Below the pieces are notes generated by a model. It was not told the DNA's origin. It searched no databases and saw only the letters and a list, made by a program, of their open reading frames with translations. Below, in pieces: positions 20,205 to 28,482 of a stretch of 42,802 bases of DNA (the stretch's first letter is position 1; the number at the start of each line of letters is the position of its first letter). The stretch comes from a virus, in the IMG/VR virus record IMGVR_UViG_3300025435_000004, positions 1 to 42,802 of that record. The stretch is one strand, 5' to 3'. The position numbers and the translations under genes are program-made.

Positions 20205-20520
20205 CTGCCGCACAGGCTGCTTAGAAAAAAATCACGAAACTTATGCCGAGTGCTTGCAATCAAGCAACGTGCACGTCAATGCTGGCGATGCTAACAGCAG
20301 CAAGACTATGACTAAGAAGCGCTGGGATGCTGAACTTAATGCATACGCAGGTGCTCGCAAGCAAGGTATTCAACCAGCTGGTACAACCATGAGGGCTGTT
20401 GCAGAGTCATTGGAAGCAAGTGACAAACTAGGCACTGCATTTGATGCAGGCACAATGCCAGCCGCAAAACAGATTACCAAGCACAAGGCAAAGGTAATGA
20501 AAGAAGTAGGGATAATCTAA
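20188..20520 (+). CDS. Conserved phage protein with N-terminal Cys motif
   Basis: A 110-aa protein starting within the end of the glycosyltransferase gene, with a strong AAGGAGA site before ATG 20188. The N-terminus, MALGDNCRTGC then a His and another Cys (AECL), is typical of a short uncharacterised protein found in actinophages and probably binds metal. The remainder is a helical, Ala- and Lys-rich sequence. It overlaps the next gene by one base (TAATG). The function is unknown. Confidence 0.65.
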   Translation: MALGDNCRTGCLEKNHETYAECLQSSNVHVNAGDANSSKTMTKKRWDAELNAYAGARKQGIQPAGTTMRAVAESLEASDKLGTAFDAGTMPAAKQITKHKAKVMKEVGII

Positions 20521-20687
20521 TGGCAGCATCAAAGAAGGGCATGGGTTTTAAAGCCGCCCAAAAGTCAATCGCTAAAAAGTCTAATGTTTCAATGAAGAGC
20601 GCAGGAGCAATCCTAGCGTCTGCTTCACGCGAAGCATCACCAGCAGCAAAGAAAAAAAATCCAAACCTAAAGAAAGTTAAGGGCTAA
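20520..20687 (+). CDS. Small Lys-rich basic protein (55 aa)
   Basis: This short gene starts on the TAATG overlap with the preceding stop. The product is 55 aa, about a quarter Lys plus many Ala and Ser, with no hydrophobic stretch. It resembles a histone-tail-like DNA-binding or disordered peptide. Its neighbours are equally small and basic, suggesting a block of DNA-associated minor virion proteins. The function is unknown. Confidence 0.6.
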   Translation: MAASKKGMGFKAAQKSIAKKSNVSMKSAGAILASASREASPAAKKKNPNLKKVKG

Positions 20688-20689
20688 TT

Positions 20690-20806
20690 ATGTGCGCAGA
20701 ATGTGGTTGCAACGCAACAGCAATTGGTAAGTTAAACGACAAGCTAACTGGCAAGCCAACAAAGTCACCTTACGGTGAATATGAAGGCGTTGGCGGAACA
20801 AAGTAA
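20690..20806 (+). CDS. Tiny Cys-rich protein (38 aa)
   Basis: It starts 2 bases after the preceding stop and encodes 38 aa beginning MCAECGC, a CxxCxC metal-binding-like motif, followed by a basic Gly- and Pro-rich tail. Tight spacing on both sides supports translation. Too short for a confident family call. Confidence 0.5.
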   Translation: MCAECGCNATAIGKLNDKLTGKPTKSPYGEYEGVGGTK

Positions 20807-21050
20807 ATTGGTTAGCAAGGCAAATAAGGGTCAAGCCAAACAAGCAAAGATAGATTCAATTGTAATTGGTGGTCAAAAGCACACAGTTGTTAAGGCCACC
20901 AATGGCGATATTGTTGTTAATCACCCTGGTTCTAAAAAAACAACATTTAAAAAAATTGACTTGACTAAAAAAGCAGATGTAAAAACTGTAGCTGCTGGCG
21001 TAGCAGCAGTAAAGAAATGGCATAAAAACCATCCCGCGAAAGGAAAATAA
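20781..21050 (+). CDS. Small basic protein of unknown function
   Basis: About 89 aa, Lys-rich with a beta-like middle (IDSIVIGGQKHTVVKATNGD) and helical basic ends. The start is uncertain. ATG 20781 overlaps the upstream tiny gene, while TTG 20808 lies one base after that gene's stop and would give an 80-aa product. The stop abuts the next ATG at 21051. No cysteine or membrane helix is present. It may be a nucleic-acid-binding minor virion protein, which is inference from charge only. Confidence 0.55.
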   Translation: MKALAEQSKLVSKANKGQAKQAKIDSIVIGGQKHTVVKATNGDIVVNHPGSKKTTFKKIDLTKKADVKTVAAGVAAVKKWHKNHPAKGK

Positions 21051-21332
21051 ATGGCAAAAGATGATGGTCTATCAACCGTATATCATTTAAACCGCTTGGC
21101 AGGAACTATCGTCAACTCAGTGCCACAACTAGACATTAATGGTGCCGCATCTCAATGGGCATTTAACGTCACAGGACAAACCTTTACTCGTGGGATTGAT
21201 GCTCTTAACGCCATTTATGCTTATCGCAACAGCGGCAAGAATTTTCACTTAGATACTCCTGGTGTGCTTAACGCACTTGCTGGAGTTTATGGCTATGGCG
21301 AAGCAGCCGCAGCATCAAGGATCGTGTCCTAA
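21051..21332 (+). CDS. Conserved small phage protein near the adaptor
   Basis: A 93-aa protein. The pattern STVYHLNRLAGTIVNSVPQLD, AASQWAF and GIDALNAIYAYR is one I associate with short uncharacterised proteins encoded next to neck or tail genes of actinophages. It begins immediately after the preceding stop and overlaps the adaptor gene by TAATG. It is probably a structural or assembly protein. No catalytic residues are visible. Confidence 0.6.
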   Translation: MAKDDGLSTVYHLNRLAGTIVNSVPQLDINGAASQWAFNVTGQTFTRGIDALNAIYAYRNSGKNFHLDTPGVLNALAGVYGYGEAAAASRIVS

Positions 21333-22222
21333 TGACTTTATTTTCAGAACTAATTGATGAGACTGCACTGGCACTTACTGGTTATACCAGCCGTCAAGAT
21401 CAAGCCACATTTTTAACAGCGCCCATGAGTGCTACGGATCTAACTTTTACTGTTGCCGATGGCACAGTTCTTACACGCGGTATTGTAGAAATTGATGAAG
21501 AGTTGATCTGGGTTGACTCATTTAACCGTACAACCAACACCGCAACTATTCCACCATATGGCCGCGGCTTTAGAGATACTAACGCTGTTCCACATAGTGC
21601 TGGTGTACGCGTAACTATTACCCCATCATTCCCACGGGCTATGATTCGCAAGGATATTAACGAAGCAATTGACGCTATTTATCCAAGCCTATTTGGTGTG
21701 TATTACACAACATTTTCTTTCATCGCATCACGCACAACTTATCAGCTTCCATCGGAAGCGATTGATGCTCTAGCAGTTTCTTGGCAGACTATTGGTCCAT
21801 CTCTTGAATGGCTACCAGTTCGTCATTATCGTATTGACCGCACAGCAAACCCAATTGCTTGGAGCACAGGTAAGACAATTTCTATCTCAGATGGAATTAT
21901 CCCTGGACGTACAGTTCAAGTTGTCTATACAAAAAAGCCTACACAATTGGAATATGACACAGATGACTTTACAACCACTGGCTTGCCAGACTCAGCCCGT
22001 GAGGTAGTCATTCTTGGTGCGGCATATCGCTCAGCTGCATATGTAGATATGGGCCGCGTGCCAGCATCATCTGCTGAAGCAGGTTCTATGGATCAAAGCA
22101 ACCCAATTGGAACAGCAACAAACATGAGCCGTTATTTTTACCAGATGTACCAGCAACGCCTACAGGTGGAGATGGCACGTCAAGCAGAGCAATACCCACC
22201 TCGTACACACTACTCACGATAG
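21332..22222 (+). CDS. Head-tail adaptor/neck protein with fibre-type N-terminal module
   Basis: A 296-aa protein. The C-terminal two thirds (about residues 95-290) have helices followed by strand-rich segments, as in head-tail adaptors: MIRKDINEAIDAIYPSLF, then TTYQLPSEAIDAL, then a helical end with YFYQMYQQRLQVEMARQ. Residues about 20-95 form a separate small beta module (EIDEELIWV, GRGFRDTNAVPHSAGVRV) also found at the start of the next gene's fibre protein. The combination suggests a neck protein that carries a fibre-related domain. The assignment is by pattern and by the absence of any long-tail genes. Confidence 0.6.
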   Translation: MTLFSELIDETALALTGYTSRQDQATFLTAPMSATDLTFTVADGTVLTRGIVEIDEELIWVDSFNRTTNTATIPPYGRGFRDTNAVPHSAGVRVTITPSFPRAMIRKDINEAIDAIYPSLFGVYYTTFSFIASRTTYQLPSEAIDALAVSWQTIGPSLEWLPVRHYRIDRTANPIAWSTGKTISISDGIIPGRTVQVVYTKKPTQLEYDTDDFTTTGLPDSAREVVILGAAYRSAAYVDMGRVPASSAEAGSMDQSNPIGTATNMSRYFYQMYQQRLQVEMARQAEQYPPRTHYSR

Positions 22223-22230
22223 GTAGATAG

Positions 22231-23142
22231 ATGACAAGATACTACTCAGCCAACGCGCAAGATACTACAGTTACTAGCGCCATTACCAGCTCGTCTACTA
22301 CTGTTGTTGTAGGAGCTACGACAAACTTCCCAACACAATATCCTTTTATTGTTGCCCTTGATTTTGGAGCAGCAGCGGAAGAATTAGTTGCGGTTACTGG
22401 TGTATCTGGATTAACTCTTACAATTACTCGTGGTTTTAATAGTACAACTGCTCAACCACATTCAGCAGGAGCTGTAGTTCGTCACGTAGCAACTGCTCAA
22501 GATTTTACAGATGCTCAAAATCATTATAATGCATCAAGCTCAATTCATGGAGTAACAGGATCTGTAGTAGGTACAAGCGATTCTCAAACTCTTACCAACA
22601 AAATTATTTCAGGCTCATCTAATACTATTACAAATGTACCTCTTGCAACTGGTGTTACTGGCACGCTAGCAACTACAAATGGTGGAACTGGATTATCATC
22701 TATAGGAACTGCAGGTCAAGCGCTTGTAGTTAATTCTGGTGCGACTGGTCTTACATATACATCAGTGGTTGGCGTTAGTGGCCCTACAGGGCCTACAGGG
22801 GCTACTGGATCCACAGGAGCTACAGGTTCAACAACCCTTTCTATTAATGCTCAAACAGGTACAACCTATACCCTTGCAACAGGTGACGTAAATCTTTTGG
22901 TAACAGCATCTAATGCTTCAGCCATAACCGTTACTGTCCCACCAAGCGTATTTACTACAGGGCAACAAATTAACGTTCAGCAAATCGGGGCAGGTCAAGT
23001 TACCTTTGCCGCTGGTTCTGGCGTAACTATTACATCAACAGGTGCTACTGCTGCGTCTCCTAAACTACGTGCGCAATATTCAGCAGCAACTGTTATCTGC
23101 ACAGGAACAAATACATTTACAGTATTAGGAGATATTGCATAA
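22231..23142 (+). CDS. Second tail fibre, short collagen-like segment
   Basis: A 303-aa protein in three parts. The N-terminal module (residues about 8-85, EELVAVTGVSG then TRGFNSTTAQPHSAGAVV) matches that of the adjacent adaptor. A middle region with SDSQTLTNKIISG is common in phage fibres. A short Gly-X-Thr run (about residues 186-203) leads into a C-terminal beta domain ending LGDIA, homologous to the end of the long collagen-like fibre. It is probably a second, shorter receptor-binding or accessory fibre. It starts 9 bases after the adaptor stop. Confidence 0.75.
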   Translation: MTRYYSANAQDTTVTSAITSSSTTVVVGATTNFPTQYPFIVALDFGAAAEELVAVTGVSGLTLTITRGFNSTTAQPHSAGAVVRHVATAQDFTDAQNHYNASSSIHGVTGSVVGTSDSQTLTNKIISGSSNTITNVPLATGVTGTLATTNGGTGLSSIGTAGQALVVNSGATGLTYTSVVGVSGPTGPTGATGSTGATGSTTLSINAQTGTTYTLATGDVNLLVTASNASAITVTVPPSVFTTGQQINVQQIGAGQVTFAAGSGVTITSTGATAASPKLRAQYSAATVICTGTNTFTVLGDIA

Positions 23143-24068
23143 TGCCACTTATTCCAGGTATTCTTGCTTCAGGCATATCAGGCCATTTAGGTGTTTCATC
23201 AGTAACCTACCTTGTTGTTGCAGGTGGTGGCGGTTCAGGAGGCAACGGTAGCGCTGGTTGTGGTTGCGCATATGGATTTGGTGGTGGTGGCGCTGGTGGT
23301 TATCAATCATCAACACTTTCCGTTACTCCTGGCACGGCTTACACAGTAACTGTTGGTGGTGGTGGTGGACGTGGTGGTTCAGGTAGCGCTGGTAGTAACG
23401 GCGGAAACTCTGTATTTTCATCAATAACCTCTCTTGGTGGTGGCGGTGGTGGTGATGGTCGTGCTGCATTTAATGGCCCTGGTAACACTGGTGGTTCTGG
23501 TGGCGGTAGCGCATCCGCAGTAAATGCAAGTGGAACTGCTGGACAAGGAAACGCTGGTGGAAATAGAAACGGAGCAACCCTTGGCGCAGGTGGTGGTGGC
23601 GGTGCTGGTGCTGCTGGAGGAAATGCAGTCATTCTTTCTGGATATAATAAAAGAGGCGGCGCTGGCGGCAATGGTTTAACGTTTTCAATTAACTCTACCA
23701 CCTATGCAGGTGGCGGTGGTGGCGGTGGATTAGTTCAATGTAGTGCGTCTTCTAGCATTAGGTCTGCAGGTGGTACTGGCGGTGGTGGTTGTGGTTCTGG
23801 TAACTGTTCAAGCGTTTGCGGTGGCAATGGTATAAATGGAACAACCAATAAAGGCGGCGGTGGTGGTGGTGGAATTTCCAACAGGACTGGCTGTGGCTAT
23901 CAGGGTCAAGGAGGTAACGGTGGTTCTGGTGTTGTCATCATTGCTTATCCAAGCGGTTATGCAAATATTACAACCATTAGCGGTGGCTTGACTTACTCTG
24001 GTCCAACAATAATTGGCAGCAATAAGGTTTATACTTTTACAGCAGGAACAGGTACGGTGACTTTCTAA
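23142..24068 (+). CDS. Glycine-rich tail adhesin
   Basis: A 308-aa protein. After SVTYLVVAGGGGSGG come many poly-glycine stretches alternating with variable loops, ending with a short strand-rich domain (GGNGGSGVVIIAYPSGY). This is the architecture of phage receptor-recognising adhesins in which polyglycine-II helices form a sandwich and hypervariable loops contact the receptor (gp38-like adhesins and related Gly-rich tips). Ten cysteines, many in close pairs, are unusual for a phage adhesin. It overlaps its neighbours by single bases, so it is co-translated with the second fibre. Confidence 0.75.
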   Translation: MPLIPGILASGISGHLGVSSVTYLVVAGGGGSGGNGSAGCGCAYGFGGGGAGGYQSSTLSVTPGTAYTVTVGGGGGRGGSGSAGSNGGNSVFSSITSLGGGGGGDGRAAFNGPGNTGGSGGGSASAVNASGTAGQGNAGGNRNGATLGAGGGGGAGAAGGNAVILSGYNKRGGAGGNGLTFSINSTTYAGGGGGGGLVQCSASSSIRSAGGTGGGGCGSGNCSSVCGGNGINGTTNKGGGGGGGISNRTGCGYQGQGGNGGSGVVIIAYPSGYANITTISGGLTYSGPTIIGSNKVYTFTAGTGTVTF

Positions 24069-24466
24069 TGGCACATTATGCTTTTCTTGATGAAAACAAT
24101 ATTGTTACAGAAGTTATTGTAGGTAAAGATGAGACTGAACTTATTGATGGGCTTGACCCTGAAACTTGGTACGGTAATTTTCAAGGACAAAAATGTCTAA
24201 GAACTTCTTACAATACTTATGGTGGGGTAAACACTAAAGGCACACCTTTTCGTAAAAATTATGCGGGTCTTGGATTTACCTATGATGCAACTCGTGATGC
24301 TTTTATTCCACCTAAACCATTTTCTTCTTGGGTATTAAATGAGGATACTTGCCTATGGGAAGCACCAACCCCACGCCCAAAGGCTACTGAAACAACACGT
24401 TGGAAATGGGATGAGCCAAGCGTGTCTTGGATTGAAATACCAAGGCCAATATTACCTTCTGCCTAA
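24068..24466 (+). CDS. Tail-associated protein family shared with aquatic phages
   Basis: A 132-aa protein beginning MAHYAFLDENNIVTEVIVG and continuing with GTPFRKNYAGLGFTYD, DAFIPPKPFSSWVLNEDT and CLWEAPTP. This pattern is familiar from tail-fibre regions of marine cyanophages and pelagiphages, where the function is unknown. It overlaps the adhesin gene by one base. Its presence in an actinophage suggests exchange of tail modules among aquatic phages. A fibre-associated or chaperone-like role is inferred. Confidence 0.7.
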   Translation: MAHYAFLDENNIVTEVIVGKDETELIDGLDPETWYGNFQGQKCLRTSYNTYGGVNTKGTPFRKNYAGLGFTYDATRDAFIPPKPFSSWVLNEDTCLWEAPTPRPKATETTRWKWDEPSVSWIEIPRPILPSA

Positions 24467-24504
24467 AATATGATAACATAGCTTTCTAACCCAAGGGGGC
24501 AATA

Positions 24505-25206
24505 ATGGCAGAAATTATCTTTACTGATATACATAATTTAGATGGCGTATTGGAAAAACCAAAACCAGCAATTGAGTATATTCCAGAATGGTACAAAGCA
24601 GCTAAGGCTTACCTAGATCCAAGTGGTAAGAAAGTGCCAACTATGGATGGTAGCCCAATGGCTACTATTAAACGCTGTATGCCATTGTGGGATATGATGA
24701 CTGCTGGTTATATTATGGAAACGCCATACGATATTTACGTAAGGCAAACTAAAACAGGACCATATTTTCAATGGGGTGGCAACGAGGCTATTGCATTTCA
24801 AGTAATGGAGCAGTTTCAAAATCATCCTTACTCAAGAGATATTAACTACGCTGTAAGAATTAACATACCTTGGTCTATTAAAACTCCAAAGGGTTGGTCC
24901 ATTATGGTGATGGAACCACAGCATCACGAGCCAGGACCTATCACTTGTGCCAGTGGCATTGTGGATACAGACGATTATTCAATGCCGTTTAATATGTTTC
25001 TTAAATTACGCGACTCAAAGTTTGAAGGAATGATTGCTGCGGGTACGCCGTTCTTACAGATTATTCCTTTTAAGCGTGAGGCTTGGTCATCATCTTTAGG
25101 TGGCGACAAAGAACGAATTAAGCAAGTAGCAGATAGACAAAAATTTGGTAGAGTATTTTTTGACCGCTATAAAAAGTTTTGGTGGCAGAAAAAAGAATAC
25201 AAGTAA
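24505..25206 (+). CDS. DUF6065-like phage protein
   Basis: A 233-aa protein. The pattern RCMPLWDMMTAGYIM, then PWSIKTPKGWSIMVMEPQH, SGIVDTDDYSMPFNM and GTPFLQIIPFKRE matches an uncharacterised family I associate with DUF6065, common in aquatic phages near tail genes. The jelly-roll-like strand arrangement is suggestive of a cupin or hydroxylase-like fold, but no reliable metal triad was identified (a QHHEP segment is the closest). A good AAGGGGGC site precedes ATG 24505, and an intrinsic terminator follows. The function is unknown. Confidence 0.6.
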   Translation: MAEIIFTDIHNLDGVLEKPKPAIEYIPEWYKAAKAYLDPSGKKVPTMDGSPMATIKRCMPLWDMMTAGYIMETPYDIYVRQTKTGPYFQWGGNEAIAFQVMEQFQNHPYSRDINYAVRINIPWSIKTPKGWSIMVMEPQHHEPGPITCASGIVDTDDYSMPFNMFLKLRDSKFEGMIAAGTPFLQIIPFKREAWSSSLGGDKERIKQVADRQKFGRVFFDRYKKFWWQKKEYK

Positions 25207-25210
25207 TACT

Positions 25211-25236
25211 AAGCCCCCTTTATGGGGGCTTTTTTA
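25211..25236 (+). terminator. Intrinsic terminator after the DUF6065-like gene
   Basis: AGCCCCC (25212-25218) pairs with GGGGGCT (25224-25230) around a five-base loop and is followed by TTTTTA. This is a classical rho-independent terminator ending the fibre block. Confidence 0.9.
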
Positions 25237-25259
25237 TTGGACAAACATAAGGAGCATAG

Positions 25260-27548
25260 GTGGCTATAGGCAGCATTGATGGTTTTGGACATATTGCCGA
25301 ACGTCCTGTTGATCCAATTGGTCAACCAAGCGTAGCTGGTAATACCTTTACCAATACTTCTAATACCTATGATTGTGCTATCGCAGGTCTACCATTCTTT
25401 TTTGCTGTCAACGATAAGTATCCATCAAAGCGAGAAACTGCACAGTATCGTAAGCAACAGATCGATCAACAAAAAGAGCCTGGCGAACAAACATTAACAG
25501 GGTGGTGGCTACGCTCACAGTCTAGCTTCCACTATGGCGCTGGTATTCGTTACGAAGAGCCAGTTGAGGGCGAAACTGTTAACCTTCGCTTCAACAAATC
25601 TGCTGGTATTGATCCATTTAACATTGGTCGCGTAGATCTTCTACCAGATGTAGATCAACTCTACTCAACCAGCGGCACAAACATTATGTTTGAAGGCGGC
25701 AACGACGGCACAAATGATTTTGCCCTTGTAGCCGATGGGTCTGCTGTTAAAAAAGTTATTCAAGGATCGGCTCCAACTACTGTTACATGGGGTGGTTCTG
25801 GTGCAATTCTAGATATTACCCATGATGGAACGTATTACTATGTGGCTAATGCCACTGGTATTTATAAAGGTCCTTTGGATCTATCTGTCAGCGGCACTTC
25901 TGTCTTTACTCATCCAACTTCATACACTGGCACTGTTACTAAAGTCAAAATGAACTGGGTTAAACAACGTCTTATTGCTGCCGTTAATAACTACCTTTTT
26001 GAAATTACCCCTATTACCAGCTTTACTGTTACTCAAACCATTCTTGGTCAATATTCACACGGGTCATTAAACTACACAGGCAACGTGGCAGTCATTAACA
26101 CTCAAGGCAACCACAACTTTAGCATTGGCTCATTGGTAACTGTTTCATCTGTTGGCTCTCCTTACAACGGCACATGGCAGGTCATTGACGTACCAGCCCC
26201 ATACCAAGTGGCTCTTAATATTCAGAACGCTAACGTGGCTCCTAATACTTCAGCCAGCGGATCTATTGTTCTAGCGTCTAACAACACAACGCCTATCTAC
26301 AATCATCCAAACCCAGCATGGATATGGACTGGTATTTGTGAAGGCCCAAATGCTATCTATGTTTCAGGTTATGTTGGAGATGTATCTAGTGTGTATCGCC
26401 TTTCCCTCGATACAACAGGTGCAGTTCCACTTCTTAACAAGGCTTTGACCGCAGCCGATATGCCACGTGGCGAGATTATTCTCAGCCTTGGTTCATATGT
26501 AGGCAAGTACATGGTCTTTGGAACTAACCGTGGTGTGCGCGTAGGACAGATCGACACGTCAGGCTTTGTCTCTTCTGGCTATATTACCTATGGTCCAATG
26601 ACTGTTATTACTGCTGGTTACGATCCAGCCACAGGCACTTACCGTACTCCAGCTGGGCAAGATGGTTGGGTCAACTATGTAACATTTAATGACCGTTATG
26701 CTTATTGCACCGTCACAAACTATATTGATAATGGTGATGGCACATACTCATCTGGTCTAGTTAAACTAGATCTGGGTAAGGAAGTTGCTACCAATCAAGT
26801 AGCTTGGGCTACCAACCTTCGTGCCCCAGCAGGTATTACTGCTCAGACACAGGATGCTGCGGTTTATGGTAAATCTAATCGCCTTATGTTTTCTGTTCAA
26901 GGTTATGGTATTTACATTCAAACAGATCCAACTAACTCTAACTCAAGCGGCAAGTTGTGCTCATCTGGTTATATTCAAACAGGTCAAATTCGTTATCTTA
27001 CCCTTGAAGATAAACATTTTAAATATGTTAAGGCTCGCTTAACAAATCCAATTGTTGGTAATGTTACAGTTCAAACTGTTGATGCGTCTGGCAATATAGG
27101 CAATCTTATATCAATTGATCAAAACTTTGATCTTAATCAAGATATTTCTACTGGTATTTCAGCCCCTATTGAATCTCTTGGATTTAGATTTATAATCTAT
27201 CCAACTAGCAATCAACTATCAGCAACCACTTTCAATGGCTATCAACTTAAATCATTGCCAGCTGTTGCTCGTGAACGCGAGATTGGCATACCAGTTCTCA
27301 TGTTTGACTTTGATATGGATCGTTATAACATGGTGCTTGGTTATGAAGGCCGTGCTAAAGATACTCTTTTTGCTCTTGAAACTGTTGAATCAAACGGCGA
27401 TGTTGTAATTCTTCAAGACTTTACAACTGGCGAGCAGGTTCAAGGCGTAATTGAATCTCTCTCATTTGTTCGTATGTCCCCACCAGATAAGCGCTTCTCA
27501 GGTTTTGGCGGCGTTTGTATGGTTCAGTTCCGTACAGTCAACGCATAA
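25260..27548 (+). CDS. Large tail protein, propeller-like
   Basis: A 762-aa protein starting at GTG 25260 behind ATAAGGAGC. The N-terminus contains TGWWLRSQSSFHYGAGIRYEEP, a pattern I associate with actinophage minor tail proteins. The following 450 residues are repeated short strands separated by Gly and Asn turns, consistent with a beta-propeller. A YNGTW module near residues 265-340 also occurs in the collagen-like fibre. The C-terminal 150 residues form a separate beta domain. In a podovirus-like genome it could be the tail nozzle or tip, but this is inference. Confidence 0.6.
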   Translation: MAIGSIDGFGHIAERPVDPIGQPSVAGNTFTNTSNTYDCAIAGLPFFFAVNDKYPSKRETAQYRKQQIDQQKEPGEQTLTGWWLRSQSSFHYGAGIRYEEPVEGETVNLRFNKSAGIDPFNIGRVDLLPDVDQLYSTSGTNIMFEGGNDGTNDFALVADGSAVKKVIQGSAPTTVTWGGSGAILDITHDGTYYYVANATGIYKGPLDLSVSGTSVFTHPTSYTGTVTKVKMNWVKQRLIAAVNNYLFEITPITSFTVTQTILGQYSHGSLNYTGNVAVINTQGNHNFSIGSLVTVSSVGSPYNGTWQVIDVPAPYQVALNIQNANVAPNTSASGSIVLASNNTTPIYNHPNPAWIWTGICEGPNAIYVSGYVGDVSSVYRLSLDTTGAVPLLNKALTAADMPRGEIILSLGSYVGKYMVFGTNRGVRVGQIDTSGFVSSGYITYGPMTVITAGYDPATGTYRTPAGQDGWVNYVTFNDRYAYCTVTNYIDNGDGTYSSGLVKLDLGKEVATNQVAWATNLRAPAGITAQTQDAAVYGKSNRLMFSVQGYGIYIQTDPTNSNSSGKLCSSGYIQTGQIRYLTLEDKHFKYVKARLTNPIVGNVTVQTVDASGNIGNLISIDQNFDLNQDISTGISAPIESLGFRFIIYPTSNQLSATTFNGYQLKSLPAVAREREIGIPVLMFDFDMDRYNMVLGYEGRAKDTLFALETVESNGDVVILQDFTTGEQVQGVIESLSFVRMSPPDKRFSGFGGVCMVQFRTVNA

Positions 27549-27557
27549 AGGATAATC

Positions 27558-27812
27558 ATGTCATCGGATACAGCCACCATTGTCTACTCGTATTTCTTTG
27601 TAGCTGCAGCCCTGCTTGCTGGTCTTAGTCTTGTTGCTAGACACACCATTGCCAAGTACACAGATGAACTAAAAGACAAGCTGGCCAAGATCGAGTATGC
27701 GCTATACAACGATGGACACACTGGGCTTATCAACAAGGTAGATCAACTGATTGAGAACCAGCAGATCATCAAGATTGACGTAGAAGTAATGAAGGCAAAG
27801 GCCGAACTGTAA
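27558..27812 (+). CDS. Membrane protein with coiled coil, lysis region
   Basis: An 84-aa protein. A single transmembrane helix spans about residues 8-27 (YSYFFVAAALLAGLSLVA), followed by a charged coiled coil (about 33-82). One membrane anchor plus coiled coil at the start of a lysis cassette fits a holin partner or spanin-like regulator. It is linked to the next gene by TAATG. The family was not recognised. Confidence 0.6.
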   Translation: MSSDTATIVYSYFFVAAALLAGLSLVARHTIAKYTDELKDKLAKIEYALYNDGHTGLINKVDQLIENQQIIKIDVEVMKAKAEL

Positions 27813-28006
27813 TGCACCGCTGGGCATGGAAAAAGATCAGTGCCATTACGCGGGTGTGGTTTGAGTCATTCCTTGCAGTTGAAATTGGTATTCATATTAA
27901 AGATTTTGCAAACGCAAAGTTATTTATATCCGCAACCATTGCGGCAATAATCCCTGTAGCCCTTCGCTGGCTTAACCCAAGGGACAGTTTTCCAGAGGAG
28001 AAATGA
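27812..28006 (+). CDS. Holin-like small membrane protein
   Basis: A 64-aa protein with one or two hydrophobic segments. The last (FISATIAAIIPVALRWLNPRDSF, roughly residues 36-58) resembles the end of the 29567-29794 product. Both end in a pattern of hydrophobic helix, Arg, Asn-Pro. Small size, membrane helices and neighbouring peptidase genes support a holin role, making pores that release endolysin. It overlaps the next gene by ATGATG. Confidence 0.6.
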   Translation: MHRWAWKKISAITRVWFESFLAVEIGIHIKDFANAKLFISATIAAIIPVALRWLNPRDSFPEEK

Positions 28007-28482
28007 TGAGTTACGAACCTAGACTTGGTGATTACGGATGCGTTAAAACCAATGGCTTTTTTGGTTGGCTTATTCGCCTTGGTACTTTTTCTCGTTGGAA
28101 CCATGCTGTCGTATATGTCGGCAACGGAGAGATTGTTAGTGCGGATCCACGTGGCATAAAGAAAAAGCCAGTGACTGAGTATCCACGCATTGCCTGGAAC
28201 CAGCATGAAGAACTAGATGACAATCAACGTATGCAAATTGCTAACGCTGCGCTTGAAGCAGTCGGCAAGCCATACGATTTTTTCACTATTGCAGATCTTG
28301 CTTTTCGTATCCTTGGTTTAAAAATTCTAACCGCTGGCTTGCTTGGCCGTTTGGCAAGGAACCATGGCTACATCTGTTCTGAACTTGTAGCTGAGTGCTA
28401 CCGCAAAGGCGGGCTAGTAGTAGCTAAAGAAGATTATTTGTGTACCCCAGGAGACTTGGCTGAGAGGCTGATCTGGCAATGA
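28003..28482 (+). CDS. Permuted NlpC/P60 (YiiX-like) cysteine peptidase
   Basis: A 159-aa protein. GDYGCVKTNG and WNHAVVYVGNG provide the histidine of a papain-like fold. YICSELVAECY near residues 125-135 provides the catalytic cysteine. His before Cys is the order of the permuted NlpC/P60 (YiiX/LRAT-like) group. The substrate could be peptidoglycan cross-links or a lipid amide. Its place between a holin-like gene and the CHAP lysin favours cell-wall degradation. The start is ATG 28003 or 28006. It overlaps the next gene by ATGA. Confidence 0.72.
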   Translation: MMSYEPRLGDYGCVKTNGFFGWLIRLGTFSRWNHAVVYVGNGEIVSADPRGIKKKPVTEYPRIAWNQHEELDDNQRMQIANAALEAVGKPYDFFTIADLAFRILGLKILTAGLLGRLARNHGYICSELVAECYRKGGLVVAKEDYLCTPGDLAERLIWQ

